Shown: positions 31,932 to 40,139 of the stretch, in pieces | Layout of the letters: every line of letters starts with the position of its first letter | Numbering within the stretch: the stretch's first letter is position 1 | Source of the DNA: Candidatus Bathyarchaeota archaeon | Lineage (GTDB): Archaea > Thermoproteota > Bathyarchaeia > Bathyarchaeales > Bathycorpusculaceae | NCBI GenBank assembly: GCA_016927895.1 | Contig: JAFGLT010000083.1 | Coordinates: forward strand, 1 to 48,195 | Length of the DNA stretch: 48,195 bases | Direction: 5' to 3' | The notes under the pieces: generated by a model | Database searches by the model: none | Told to the model about the DNA's origin: nothing | The model's input: the letters and a program-made list of their open reading frames with translations, nothing else | Position numbers and translations under genes: made by a program

Positions 31932-32939
31932 ATGAATCTGCCGCCTGGAAAAATCCCCGTGGACATCCTAAAAGAAGTTGTTTTCAAAAACCTAGGTTCT
32001 GAACGCAAAGAAGTCATTGTAGGTCCTTCAGCGGGCGTCGATGGCGCAGTTTTAGACTTGGGAGACAGGTCTCTAATTGTTTCCATGGACCCAATCACGG
32101 GTGCGGTTGAGCGGATTGGTTGGCTCGCGGTTAACGTTAACGCTAATGACGTAGCCACCTTCGGCGTTGAACCCGCCTTCCTGTTTTCGTGTATGATGCT
32201 TCCCGAAAACGCAGAGAGAACACTCGTTGAGACCATAAGCGTTCAAATGAACGCGGCAGCCAAAGAATTAGGTATAGCCATAGTTGGCGGACACTGCGAA
32301 TCCACACCAGGCTTGTCCAACCCAATAGTTGTGGGCTGCATTCTAGGCTTAACCGAAAAGGGATGCTACGTCACCGCGGCCGGAGCAAAACCCGGAGACA
32401 AGCTGATTTTAACAAAAAGCGCAGGGATAGAAGGCACCGCCATATTAGCCACCGACAGAGCGCAAGCGCTCAAAAAAATCATGACCAACACGATGTTGCA
32501 AGCGGCAAAGGACTTTTACAGTCAGATAAGCGTTGTTAAAGACGCTTTGACAGCGTCCAAAACAGGCGGCGTCCACGCCATGCATGACCCTACTGAAGGC
32601 GGCGTGGCGGGGGGAATCCACGAAATGGCAGACGCCTCGAACTTGGGCGTAAAAGTCATTGAAGAAGCAATTACCGTGCAGCCTGAAACCGCCCGCATCT
32701 GCAGCCACTTCCAGATTGACCCGCTACAGCTAATTGGATCAGGCGCACTGGTCATTTCAGCAGAAGCGAAAAGCGCAGACGGGATTGTTGGCAACTTGCA
32801 GAATGAAGGTGTTCCAGCTTCTGTTATCGGTGAGTTCACGGAAAACCCGGAACACCGGGTGCTGATTCGAAAAGACGGTAAAACAAAGGCTTTGCCGCGG
32901 CCTTTGTCAGATCATCTTTGGATTGCGCTGAGACGGTGA
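31932..32939 (+). CDS. HypE-like AIR synthase-family protein
   Basis: The 335-aa protein has the PurM/HypE/ThiL two-domain fold. VGPSAGVDGAVLDLGDRSLIVSMDPITGA corresponds to the GDDAAV nucleotide region (here GVDGAV), VNVNANDVATFGVEPAFL and VGGHCES are typical, and DPTEGGVAGGIHEMA marks the second domain. True HypE ends with a PRxC cysteine that carries the cyano ligand; this protein ends in WIALRR and lacks it. It is probably an ATP-dependent kinase or dehydratase-like enzyme with another substrate. Association with an ECF S component suggests vitamin metabolism. Its 3' end overlaps the convergent GT2 gene by 33 bp. Confidence 0.78.
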   Translation: MNLPPGKIPVDILKEVVFKNLGSERKEVIVGPSAGVDGAVLDLGDRSLIVSMDPITGAVERIGWLAVNVNANDVATFGVEPAFLFSCMMLPENAERTLVETISVQMNAAAKELGIAIVGGHCESTPGLSNPIVVGCILGLTEKGCYVTAAGAKPGDKLILTKSAGIEGTAILATDRAQALKKIMTNTMLQAAKDFYSQISVVKDALTASKTGGVHAMHDPTEGGVAGGIHEMADASNLGVKVIEEAITVQPETARICSHFQIDPLQLIGSGALVISAEAKSADGIVGNLQNEGVPASVIGEFTENPEHRVLIRKDGKTKALPRPLSDHLWIALRR

Positions 32940-33695
32940 TACTCTTTTGGTGCCTTGAAGGGAGAGCTGGATGAACCAGTGGAACATGAAGATAGGGTAT
33001 AAGAACATGTATTCGTACATGTGGGAGTAGACAATCCCGCACTTGAATTCAACAATAGCTTGTGAAACCCCGTTTTGCATGTTCCAATTTGTTGGTGGCT
33101 TATAATGTAAACAGTAAACGTCGTCGCCGACCACCGTTTTGTACCCTTTATTTTCAATCCAGTTGATTATATATGCGTCTTCGTAAGCGTGTAGCTGTTC
33201 AGGGATTTTTATTCCCTCCACAGCCTCGCGGCGGATAAGAGTGTCATGCATGCCGCCTCGAAGACCAAAACATTGTCGGGCGATTAGGCTCTGCAATTTT
33301 AGAATACGTTTGTTTTTCACGTTAGGGACTACATCGATATTTACGCCCCAAACGGCTCCGACATTGTCCTTCACGTTTTTTTCGGCTTTTCTGAACCAGT
33401 CTCGTCCGAGTATGACGTCGCTGTCTACGAACATGAACCATTCCGTGCTTACTTGTTGTATGCCTTTCTCTCGTGCTGTAGCTCTTGAACCGTTAACCTT
33501 GAGGACTTTAACGTTCCCGTGGTCTTCGTTGGCTTTGTCTATGATCTTCAGAGTGCGGTCGGTTGAAAAGCCATCAACTACTATCAAGTTTTTAACGGGC
33601 ACATTTTTATAGACTGAGTCTAAGCATTTGTCAAGTAAGTGTTCACTGTTTTTTGTAAGCACTACGACATCTATCGGCTGCATTATTGTGCCCAT
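32907..33695 (-). CDS. Family 2 glycosyltransferase, paralogue 1
   Basis: The 262-aa GT-A protein begins IDVVVLTKNSEHLLDKCLDS, has VVDGFSTDRT, the donor-binding FMFVDSDV and a distinctive LRGGMHDTLIRREAV block followed by HAYEDAYI. The C-terminus has a hydrophobic segment (YMFLYPIFMFHWFIQL). It is clearly paralogous to the next gene upstream over its full length. Sugar donor and acceptor cannot be inferred. The last 33 bp are shared with the end of the convergent HypE-like gene. Confidence 0.85.
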   Translation of the reverse strand: MGTIMQPIDVVVLTKNSEHLLDKCLDSVYKNVPVKNLIVVDGFSTDRTLKIIDKANEDHGNVKVLKVNGSRATAREKGIQQVSTEWFMFVDSDVILGRDWFRKAEKNVKDNVGAVWGVNIDVVPNVKNKRILKLQSLIARQCFGLRGGMHDTLIRREAVEGIKIPEQLHAYEDAYIINWIENKGYKTVVGDDVYCLHYKPPTNWNMQNGVSQAIVEFKCGIVYSHMYEYMFLYPIFMFHWFIQLSLQGTKRVSPSQRNPKMI

Positions 33696-33820
33696 TTCCT
33701 TTTTATTGTCTTGTCAAAGTTTTTTGCCTTGATAAGCTTTAATGTATTGACCCATTTGAAAATAAGAATTTACCCAATTCTCCAGCAGAATACGCCTTCT
33801 AGTAATGAACGGCATGGTGC

Positions 33821-34582
33821 CTAACTCGCTCCGCGTTTTATATTATTCGCTAGAAATTGATACACTGAGTATGCCGTGTAGAAACCATAGGCGACTGTTA
33901 ATCTAATAAACAAAGTTAGTCTGCCGGCCCTAATTGAATCAGCTATAATGTTTAAACTGCCCCGAATAGTCCAGACGCTTGCTGGTCTATAATGAATGCA
34001 GAAGGGGTCGTAACATGCAATCAGCTTGTACCCTTTCTGGGTTATCCAATCCTTTATGTAAGCATCCTCAAAAACATGGAGGACTTTCGGGATTTTTATG
34101 TCTCTGACCACGTCTGTGCGGATAAGCGTGTCATGAGTTCCACCCCGCAGGTCAAATATCTTCCGCGTTATCCACAAGAATAATTTCAGAATTGCTGGAT
34201 TCTTTATTGTAGACCATACTTCGATTCCCCATACAGCGCCTACGTCCTGACGCATATGTTTCTCAGCTTTCTTGAACCAGCCCTTACAAATAACCGCGTC
34301 GCTATCAACGAACATGAACCACTCGGTTTCCACTTGCTCTATGCCCTTTTGCCGTGCAGTGGCGCGAGTTCCGTTGTCTTGTATCACCAAAACGTTTCCA
34401 TGTTTCTTCTGAAACTCGTTCACTATTTCTAATGTTTTATCGGTTGAATATCCATCGACTAATATCAGGCGGTTGAGCGGAACGTTTTCATAAACAGCTC
34501 TGAGGCATTCCTTAAGCATGCGCTCACTGTTTTTTGTAATTATGATAACGTCCACTCGCATATTAACTATTGAACCACCCAT
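33821..34582 (-). CDS. Family 2 glycosyltransferase, paralogue 2
   Basis: The 253-aa protein matches paralogue 1 block for block: VDVIIITKNSERMLKECLRA, LVDGYSTDKT, FMFVDSDAV, LRGGTHDTLIRTDVV and HVFEDAYI. The C-terminus again carries a hydrophobic stretch. ATG 34561 (MRVDVII) is as likely as 34582. The pair arose by tandem duplication; 125 bp separate them. They would decorate a surface lipid or glycan, and the processive GT2 at 36134 lies nearby. Confidence 0.85.
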   Translation of the reverse strand: MGGSIVNMRVDVIIITKNSERMLKECLRAVYENVPLNRLILVDGYSTDKTLEIVNEFQKKHGNVLVIQDNGTRATARQKGIEQVETEWFMFVDSDAVICKGWFKKAEKHMRQDVGAVWGIEVWSTIKNPAILKLFLWITRKIFDLRGGTHDTLIRTDVVRDIKIPKVLHVFEDAYIKDWITQKGYKLIACYDPFCIHYRPASVWTIRGSLNIIADSIRAGRLTLFIRLTVAYGFYTAYSVYQFLANNIKRGAS

Positions 34583-34742
34583 TTTCTTAATTAAGATTTT
34601 TAATGATACCTTATATAAAACTACAAGTCATCAGCCCCTAAACTGATAAACTCAAAAACACTGGAACCAGCCGCTGATTCTCCATAAAACAAAAATCTGC
34701 GTTTTTAGCGTTCCCAAAGTTACGCCCTTTTTTGCCTTATGA

Positions 34743-34752
34743 CTTATATAAG
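34743..34752 (+). promoter_or_regulatory. TATA box of the radical SAM gene
   Basis: CTTATATAAG is a strong, self-complementary TATA box. With the usual spacing the transcript would begin near 34770, downstream of the GTG at 34752, which argues for a later translation start. Confidence 0.5.
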
Positions 34753-35843
34753 TGTGTTTTAAGTCTATTAAAACAGCCACAATCGACATACACGGTGCTA
34801 AATATTTGACTATAAACTTCCGGAAAGCCTCCAGAATAGCAATCAGCGCGCTTACTCCTAACAAGCCTCATCATGCTCAGTGGATGATTACAAGGAAATG
34901 CAATTACCGTTGCAGAGGGTGCAATGTCTGGAAAGAACAAGATAAGCGAGAACTGTCCACTGAAGAGGTGAAACGAGGGCTAGACATACTAAAAGATCTT
35001 GGTATTGTAGAGCTTGTAATCTCTGGCGGAGACCCGCTTTTAAGAAAAGATGCTCCCGAAATAATCAAGCACGCTTCAAACCTTTTCGTAACCACAGTTT
35101 ACGACAACGGCAGCATGGCTAAACAGAATCTTGAGGCTTTACGAAACGTGGATTTCGTGGCAATCTCAATAGACAGTTTAGACCCCGAAAAAAACGATTA
35201 CATCAAAGCTGTTCCCGGCGCTTGGAAAAAAGCTGTGGACGCCGTTGAAACGCTGCACAACGAAGGAATAAACGTGAGCGTGACGCCTACAATTTCCCAG
35301 TTGAACCTTTACGAAATCGTGGACATCACAAATCACTTCACTCAAAAAGGAGTTCCCGTTTGGTACTGCCTTTATACTTTTGATCAAACCGGCGACGAGA
35401 ACCAGCTTTTCAGAATAGGCAAAGCTAACGACGAGTTCATCATAAAGGACAAGCAAGCGATGGTTAAGCTTTGTGACACTCTTATTGAGATGAAAAAGAA
35501 GAACCGGAACATTTTAATCACGACCAAACTGTTGCAGGCGCTTAGAGCTCTCTTTCTAGAGGGCAAGCGAACGTGGGAGTGTCGTGCACTTCAGAATTTT
35601 TTAGTTCTGGATCATTTAGGCAGAATCGCTGGTTGCCATAATCACAACTTTGTTGGGTCAGTGTTTGATTTGCCAGAAATTTGGCATAGCGAAAAATTCA
35701 ACGCGCTGCGAAAGACTTACAACGAATGCTCCCAGTGCTCCTACTTGTGCTACATTTTCTACTCTCTTTATGGAAGCCCTTATGGAAACTTGATGCTGGC
35801 TAAGGATCAGTGGAAAAATGCCCGTTTTCTTTTAGAGAGGTAA
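34752..35843 (+). CDS. Radical SAM protein with SPASM-like C-terminus
   Basis: The 363-aa frame contains CNYRCRGCNVW (CX3CX2C), ISGGDPLL and a C-terminal cysteine set (WECRALQN, AGCHNH, CSQCSYLC) suitable for auxiliary iron-sulfur clusters as in SPASM/twitch proteins. The N-terminal 40 residues lack motifs. GTG 34752 coincides with the TATA box, so the TTG at 34806 may be the actual start. The HpnH-like architecture suggests modification of a lipid or peptide, but the substrate is unknown. Glycosyltransferase genes surround it. Confidence 0.82.
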   Translation: MCFKSIKTATIDIHGAKYLTINFRKASRIAISALTPNKPHHAQWMITRKCNYRCRGCNVWKEQDKRELSTEEVKRGLDILKDLGIVELVISGGDPLLRKDAPEIIKHASNLFVTTVYDNGSMAKQNLEALRNVDFVAISIDSLDPEKNDYIKAVPGAWKKAVDAVETLHNEGINVSVTPTISQLNLYEIVDITNHFTQKGVPVWYCLYTFDQTGDENQLFRIGKANDEFIIKDKQAMVKLCDTLIEMKKKNRNILITTKLLQALRALFLEGKRTWECRALQNFLVLDHLGRIAGCHNHNFVGSVFDLPEIWHSEKFNALRKTYNECSQCSYLCYIFYSLYGSPYGNLMLAKDQWKNARFLLER

Positions 35844-35845
35844 CG

Positions 35846-36109
35846 CTAAACCTCCAAGCTTGGTAAAAAGTCAATAATTTTTAACATTGTCTGGATTAAT
35901 GAGTTATCGAATTTTTGGTGGTCTTCTATGTTTGTTATGGAACTGAAGGGCGTTATGCTGTTGTTTGCGTCATTTTTTTCCAAGGTTATTATTCGTGGGC
36001 CTTTGTCTTTTGGTTTTTTTAGTTCGATAAACGCTGGTAAGAACATGAGGAGAATAAGTATGGTGGTCGTTGTAATTATTATGATAATCTCATTCAGATT
36101 CGGAATCAT
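35846..36109 (-). CDS. Small single-TM protein with IE-x2-QK-x-D C-terminal motif
   Basis: The 87-aa protein has an N-terminal membrane helix (about residues 8-28) and a cytoplasmic tail. The last 28 residues resemble those of the 65-aa protein at 39192-39389: NIEDHQKFDNSLIQ aligns with DIEHNQKVDYALVK, then KIIDFL with KIIEFL. That similarity is the reason to accept it over the overlapping plus-strand frame 35928-36137. It begins 25 bp after the processive GT2 gene in the same direction and is probably its operon partner. No family known to me. Confidence 0.62.
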   Translation of the reverse strand: MIPNLNEIIIIITTTTILILLMFLPAFIELKKPKDKGPRIITLEKNDANNSITPFSSITNIEDHQKFDNSLIQTMLKIIDFLPSLEV

Positions 36110-36133
36110 CGGCGCTCTTCTGAGCAGTATTGT

Positions 36134-37417
36134 TTAATTTCTAATATAACTATTTCCATTACCGAGATGGGTGGTCTTCGCCCATTCACTCTGACTTTTC
36201 CTCAGTATTTTCGCAACCACAAGATCCAGAAGCGCTTTTGTACATATGAGAATAGTATACAAATACACAAAGAACAAGAGAGGAATCAACCATTGGATTC
36301 TTGTTCTGCCATCTAAATACGCGCCGATTCCGATTTCAAAGAACGGTGCAAAGTTGCCTACAAGACTGTAAAAAGACACTGGAACAAAAAACCAAAACGC
36401 GTTAATAACATATGAGGAATCAAATACGATGAGAAAGGCGCCCACAAAAAATGTGATCAGCGTTAGAACAGGCATGAAATAAACGTGTAGCAGAAGCAAT
36501 CCGTCAATTTTCTCTTTTACATTCAGCTTTTTACTTCTTAAGACGCGCGGTGCGTGCTTGAAACATACCTGCATATGTCCTTTAGCCCACCTGTGCCTTT
36601 GTCTCCAGTACGCTTTCCAGTTGTTCACGGCTTCTTCGTAGCATTCAGCGTCGCCTGCGTAGCGAACTTTGAAGCCTTCGAGATAAATTTGAAACGTCAA
36701 ATCAGTGTCTTCAGTCAACATTGACTCGTCAAAACCGCCTAGTTTTTCCAAAACGCTTCGTCTGAAGCCCCCAACTGTGCCGCCGAACTGGGGTATAAGG
36801 CCCAGATTATCCCGCGCCTCTTGGTCAATCCTGTAGCCGCCTATCCTTTCCAGGGTCACTAATCGCGTTACTATGTTTTGTGATTCATTCAGTACAACAG
36901 GACGCCCCTGCACGGCTCCAATTGAGGGGTGGGCGAATTCCTTTACAAGTTTTTCCACGATATTATTCTGGGGGTAATAGTCCGCGTCGAAGCAAAGTAC
37001 AATTTCACCTTTTGATCGGGCTAGGGCAGCGTTCAAGGCTGAGGGTTTACCTTTGCCGCCGGTTTTTTCGTCGCGATGCAATACTTCTATGAACGGGTAA
37101 CGGTTTGAGAACTCTTCGGCAATTTGCCTCGTGCGGTCGGATGAAGCGTCGTCGATTGCGATGACTTGTAGCTTGTTGCGCGGATAAGTTATTTTGGTCA
37201 TTTGCTGTAGCAGTTGTCCAATTACTTTTTCTTCGTCGCGCGCTGGGATTAGGATGGAAACGGTGGGCTCGTACTTCACTTCTGTGGTATCATCTTTTTC
37301 TCTGTTTTTCTGGGCTCTTTTCAAAACGGTTAATGTGAAGACGTAGTGCCTGACAAGATACGCTATCATAACCGCAGTAAACAAAAAGAATACAATTTCC
37401 AGCGTTTCAATAATCAA
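36134..37417 (-). CDS. Processive-type family 2 glycosyltransferase, membrane bound
   Basis: The 427-aa protein has an N-terminal membrane helix, a GT-A catalytic domain with IDDASSDRT, LCFDADYYP, LTEDTDLT and QRHRWAKGH (the D, DxD, TED and QxxRW motifs of cellulose/hyaluronan-synthase-like enzymes), and three C-terminal helices. Such enzymes polymerise and translocate beta-linked sugars or add N-acetylglucosamine to poly-GlcNAc. It overlaps the upstream 132-aa membrane gene by 11 bp, and the two are probably made together. Confidence 0.9.
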   Translation of the reverse strand: MIIETLEIVFFLFTAVMIAYLVRHYVFTLTVLKRAQKNREKDDTTEVKYEPTVSILIPARDEEKVIGQLLQQMTKITYPRNKLQVIAIDDASSDRTRQIAEEFSNRYPFIEVLHRDEKTGGKGKPSALNAALARSKGEIVLCFDADYYPQNNIVEKLVKEFAHPSIGAVQGRPVVLNESQNIVTRLVTLERIGGYRIDQEARDNLGLIPQFGGTVGGFRRSVLEKLGGFDESMLTEDTDLTFQIYLEGFKVRYAGDAECYEEAVNNWKAYWRQRHRWAKGHMQVCFKHAPRVLRSKKLNVKEKIDGLLLLHVYFMPVLTLITFFVGAFLIVFDSSYVINAFWFFVPVSFYSLVGNFAPFFEIGIGAYLDGRTRIQWLIPLLFFVYLYTILICTKALLDLVVAKILRKSQSEWAKTTHLGNGNSYIRN

Positions 37418-37805
37418 TGTTTTTCATCTCTTCTTGGGTGTTTTTTAGCTTAGGGAAAAAGGCAAGGCTCAAGGACCAGAAGGATACGACCCAGATGAAG
37501 TTTAGAAAAGGGTACGAAACTGCGTATAAAAGGTCGAATGGTTCTCCGAAAAAAGCGGCTCCTGCGATGGCGAAGTAGTGGAGAACCACGTTCCAGAGTA
37601 AGCCTGTTATGTTGCCTATGGCCAATATGCCTATTTTCTTGCTGAGTGTTCCGTTAAAGTGGCTGATGAGGGAGAGAAAAAACAGGTTAAATATTAAGAG
37701 CGTGACGGCGGTGGGGATGTTGATGAGTCTTAACGTCAGGACCAAGCACAGCACGATTTCTTCAACGAAGAGTGCTGACACTAATAGACTTATCTTAGAT
37801 TCCAT
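37407..37805 (-). CDS. Four-TM membrane protein, partner of the processive GT2
   Basis: The 132-aa protein has four membrane helices joined by short loops; a Phe-Pro-Lys-Leu-Lys-rich end is cytoplasmic. No recognised motif. Its 3' end overlaps the GT2 start by 11 bp, so translation is coupled and a role as accessory subunit of the glycan synthase is a fair inference. The 130 bp before it contain A+T-rich promoter-like DNA. Confidence 0.7.
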   Translation of the reverse strand: MESKISLLVSALFVEEIVLCLVLTLRLINIPTAVTLLIFNLFFLSLISHFNGTLSKKIGILAIGNITGLLWNVVLHYFAIAGAAFFGEPFDLLYAVSYPFLNFIWVVSFWSLSLAFFPKLKNTQEEMKNIDY

Positions 37806-37935
37806 CAGTTTGATACCCTTTCCGTCTCATAGAGCGATATACTTTAAGGTTAACTCTATAGAAAAGGTTTACTTTTTAAAACTTGTGGCTTCGCTTTGTT
37901 ATTGAAGAACTTCTATGGTTAAAAAATAGTAACTG

Positions 37936-38550
37936 CTATGGCTTTTGGCTTTTGAGGATGATGTTGTCCATTACTGTGCAGAGGGTCTGGAAGACTTCCC
38001 CTGCGTTCAAGTTGTCAGTGTCCAAAACCAAATCAAAGGAATGAAGGTCCTCGCCTAGAGTGAAGCCATAAAGCTTCTTGTAGATGGCTTTTGTTTTTTC
38101 TTCTTTTTCTTTTAGCACTTGTAAGGCTTCTTCTATGGAGAGTTTGTCTCTCTCAGCGATTCTTTCAGCTCTCTTTTCTACTGACGCAATTAACCATATT
38201 TTGAAGCCAGTTTTGAGCAGCCACGGCATTGTCCAGCTGTCTAAAAGAACCTGTCCCTGTTGCGCGTATTCCAAGAGTTTATTGTCAACTGCTTTGTCAA
38301 ATTCGTGGTTTTGTTCTCTCTTCTCTAAAAAGCTGAGGCCTTCGGGGCTTTCCCACCATCCGTTGCTGGATGAATCGTATCCTTCGGTTGCTGCTAGCTC
38401 TTTTAAGGCGTCGCCGCCTGAATAGTATTTTAAATCGTATTTTTCGGCGAGTTTCTTGGCTAGCGTGCTTTTTCCGGTTCCAGCCATTCCGGATATGCAG
38501 ACTACAATTTTTTTGGTTGTGGCGCTCTCCGTTTTTTTGTTTCTGGTCAT
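37936..38550 (-). CDS. cmk: Archaeal cytidylate kinase-like P-loop kinase
   Basis: The 204-aa protein has the P-loop GMAGTGKSTLAKKLAEKY followed by YYSGGDALKELA, a lid with AERIAERDKLS and EALQVLKEKEEKTKAIYKKLYG. This is the archaeal Cmk type, which phosphorylates CMP/dCMP. Its place directly after the DUF106 gene in the secY neighbourhood is the usual archaeal order. The 19-bp gap to DUF106 supports co-transcription. truB and rpl14e, commonly downstream, are absent here. Confidence 0.85.
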   Translation of the reverse strand: MTRNKKTESATTKKIVVCISGMAGTGKSTLAKKLAEKYDLKYYSGGDALKELAATEGYDSSSNGWWESPEGLSFLEKREQNHEFDKAVDNKLLEYAQQGQVLLDSWTMPWLLKTGFKIWLIASVEKRAERIAERDKLSIEEALQVLKEKEEKTKAIYKKLYGFTLGEDLHSFDLVLDTDNLNAGEVFQTLCTVMDNIILKSQKP

Positions 38551-38569
38551 AGCGCTCAGCCATGCGTTT

Positions 38570-39034
38570 TTATGCTATAGGCGTTACGCCTACTATGCGA
38601 GAGGCTAGGGTTCCGAAGAAGAATGAGCATATCATGTACCAGTATATCACAGGTATGCCTGTTGGAGCGAGTCCCGGCACAACTGCCACAGCGTTTGCCC
38701 CATAGGTGGGAATTAGAAAGATGTACCAGATTATTATGTAGCTGAAGCTTATGGGGAGCAGTATCATTTGGGGCTTCATCATTTTGTTTTGCATGTTTCT
38801 TATTTGGGACTCTTTCTTTCTCAGTTTCTCAACGCGTTTCGTGTCGTTCGCGCGCATGGCCGCCATCAGCTGAGACTGGTATTCAGATGTCTCCTTCCGC
38901 ATTACTTTGTATTCTTCCCATCCGCATATGCGAGTAATCAAAAGGCGGTTGATGACCATGTTAAGAAACGAGACAGTAACCGCAATCAGCATTATCACTA
39001 ACGTTGCTACTGGAACAACTGTAATGTCTAGCAT
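38570..39034 (-). CDS. DUF106/EMC3-like membrane insertase-family protein
   Basis: From ATG 39034, which has GGTGA about 7 bases upstream, this gives 154 aa. The order is one membrane helix, a basic coiled-coil (EYQSQLMAAMRANDTKRVEKLRKK), then two membrane helices (IIIWYIFLIPTY, WYMICSFFFGTL). This is the archaeal homologue group of YidC/Oxa1/EMC3, which helps insert membrane proteins at SecY. In many archaea it lies right after secY-adk; here 2.2 kb separates it from secY. Confidence 0.88.
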   Translation of the reverse strand: MLDITVVPVATLVIMLIAVTVSFLNMVINRLLITRICGWEEYKVMRKETSEYQSQLMAAMRANDTKRVEKLRKKESQIRNMQNKMMKPQMILLPISFSYIIIWYIFLIPTYGANAVAVVPGLAPTGIPVIYWYMICSFFFGTLASRIVGVTPIA

Positions 39035-39191
39035 CTTTGTTTCACCTTGCACTGCCTATTTGTTTTCTTGTTAATAACCATTTTTACTCTTGGAAACTGA
39101 CAAGCTATAGTGGGGCTTCTCCTAAAATTGTTTGGCTAAGCTTTTCAGCAGAAATGGTGCATTGGTAGAATAAAATTGGAAGTGTTCAGTG

Positions 39192-39389
39192 TTAATCCTC
39201 TATATTTTGCAAAAACTCAATAATTTTCGCAAGCCGTTTCACTAATGCATAATCAACCTTTTGGTTATGTTCTATGTCCGCAAGCTGCACTGGCTTTCCC
39301 ATAATCGAATTCAATGCGCTGCCGAGTTTATAGCAATTGTCTTTGTTCAGGCTTCGAACTTCGAAGTAACGGAAGTGCTTTCCTCGCAT
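39192..39389 (-). CDS. Small protein with IE-x2-QK-x-D C-terminal motif
   Basis: The 65-aa protein is basic at the N-terminus (RGKHFRYFEVRSLNKD) and ends in DIEHNQKVDYALVKRLAKIIEFL, which resembles the tail of the protein at 35846. The N-terminal parts differ, and this one has no membrane helix. The pattern suggests a shared interaction helix. It lies 158 bp upstream of DUF106 in the same direction. Function unknown. Confidence 0.55.
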   Translation of the reverse strand: MRGKHFRYFEVRSLNKDNCYKLGSALNSIMGKPVQLADIEHNQKVDYALVKRLAKIIEFLQNIED

Positions 39390-39865
39390 ATTTTAACATT
39401 TTAATTTAATTTTCTAACTATTGGTTACGAGAAAATTGATGTTTTTACGGCTCTCACATGGCAGAAACATCGTTTTTTAGTCTAATACAGGGCTTTAACT
39501 GGTTCGCTCTCTTACAGCAGCCTTTACGACTGTCGAACTCTGGACAGTTAAAGCAGGTTGTAACCTCTTGTTTCCCCATGAAATCTAACTTCCTTAAAGT
39601 GTGGATGCAATGCTCCACATAATGTCCTCTTGGAATAGTTATTTGAAAACGTTAATTTATTTTGTGCTTCTTTTAAGCCATACACTTTCAGCTTGGCTGG
39701 ATTGCGTTGTTTAATTTTTCTTCCTCGCGTTTCCAAGAATACTTGTAATATTGGAAATGAAATAAGTAGGTAGTGCAGTGGCATCACAGTTAATCTGAAG
39801 TGTTTATACTTGGCGAAAATGAAAAATATGGGTGGCAACATAGTTAACACTTTGGGAGGATAAGA
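39390..39865. other. Accessory intergenic stretch with one micro-ORF
   Basis: This 476-bp stretch has no ordinary gene. A minus-strand frame from 39928 to 39548 is open but has no protein-like pattern, and the better-supported 39866-40027 gene overlaps its start. Within it, 39454-39579 holds a Cys-rich micro-ORF. TTTATAC near 39803 may be the promoter of the 53-aa zinc-ribbon gene. Confidence 0.4.
39454..39579 (-). CDS. Putative 41-aa cysteine-rich micro-protein
   Basis: The ATG at 39579 opens a 41-codon frame with five cysteines: CFNC (9-12), CC (21-22) and C31 in KPC. A purine-rich AAGGAAG lies about 9 bases upstream. Cys spacing fits a small zinc or iron-sulfur site. The size is at the limit of what sequence can support, and no homologue is known to me. 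Confidence 0.4.
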   Translation of the reverse strand: MGKQEVTTCFNCPEFDSRKGCCKRANQLKPCIRLKNDVSAM

Positions 39866-40027
39866 GTGGTAGAGTATGTAAAGGGGTCTCCACCTGACAG
39901 ATGGCATTGGTGTAAGAACTGCACGCAATATCCCCTATACATTTATGAGAGACGCTCTAAGAAGCCGCAATCTGACCTCTGTGACCAGTGTAGAACAAAG
40001 GAAGAAAACTACAACTGCACAACCTGA
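39866..40027 (+). CDS. 53-aa zinc-ribbon micro-protein
   Basis: GTG at 39866 is preceded by GGGAGGA (39854-39860), the best Shine-Dalgarno in the area. The 53 residues contain HWCKNCTQYP (CXXC at 16-19) and LCDQCRTKEE (CXXC at 39-42) separated by about 20 residues, a classic zinc ribbon. TTTATAC lies about 60 bp upstream. Small zinc-ribbon proteins in archaea are often nucleic-acid or ribosome associated. The two CXXC pairs and the ribosome site make this the more secure of the two micro-genes. Confidence 0.62.
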   Translation: MVEYVKGSPPDRWHWCKNCTQYPLYIYERRSKKPQSDLCDQCRTKEENYNCTT

Positions 40028-40139
40028 AAAACTATACAAAATTCGGTAGGAGTTCTCACCTGACTATGCTAAAGACTGCTTTTCTGGTTTTACATAACCT
40101 ATTTTAGGTTTATTGAACATTACTACCGTGTGATGTTTT

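Noticed and set aside
35928-36137. 69-codon plus-strand hydrophobic frame
   Set aside because: It is antisense to the 87-aa protein, whose tail is supported by similarity to the 65-aa protein; hydrophobic antisense of a Ile/Thr-rich helix is expected.
39548-39928. 126-codon minus-strand frame
   Set aside because: No protein-like pattern, and it is antisense to the well-supported zinc-ribbon gene with a good ribosome site.
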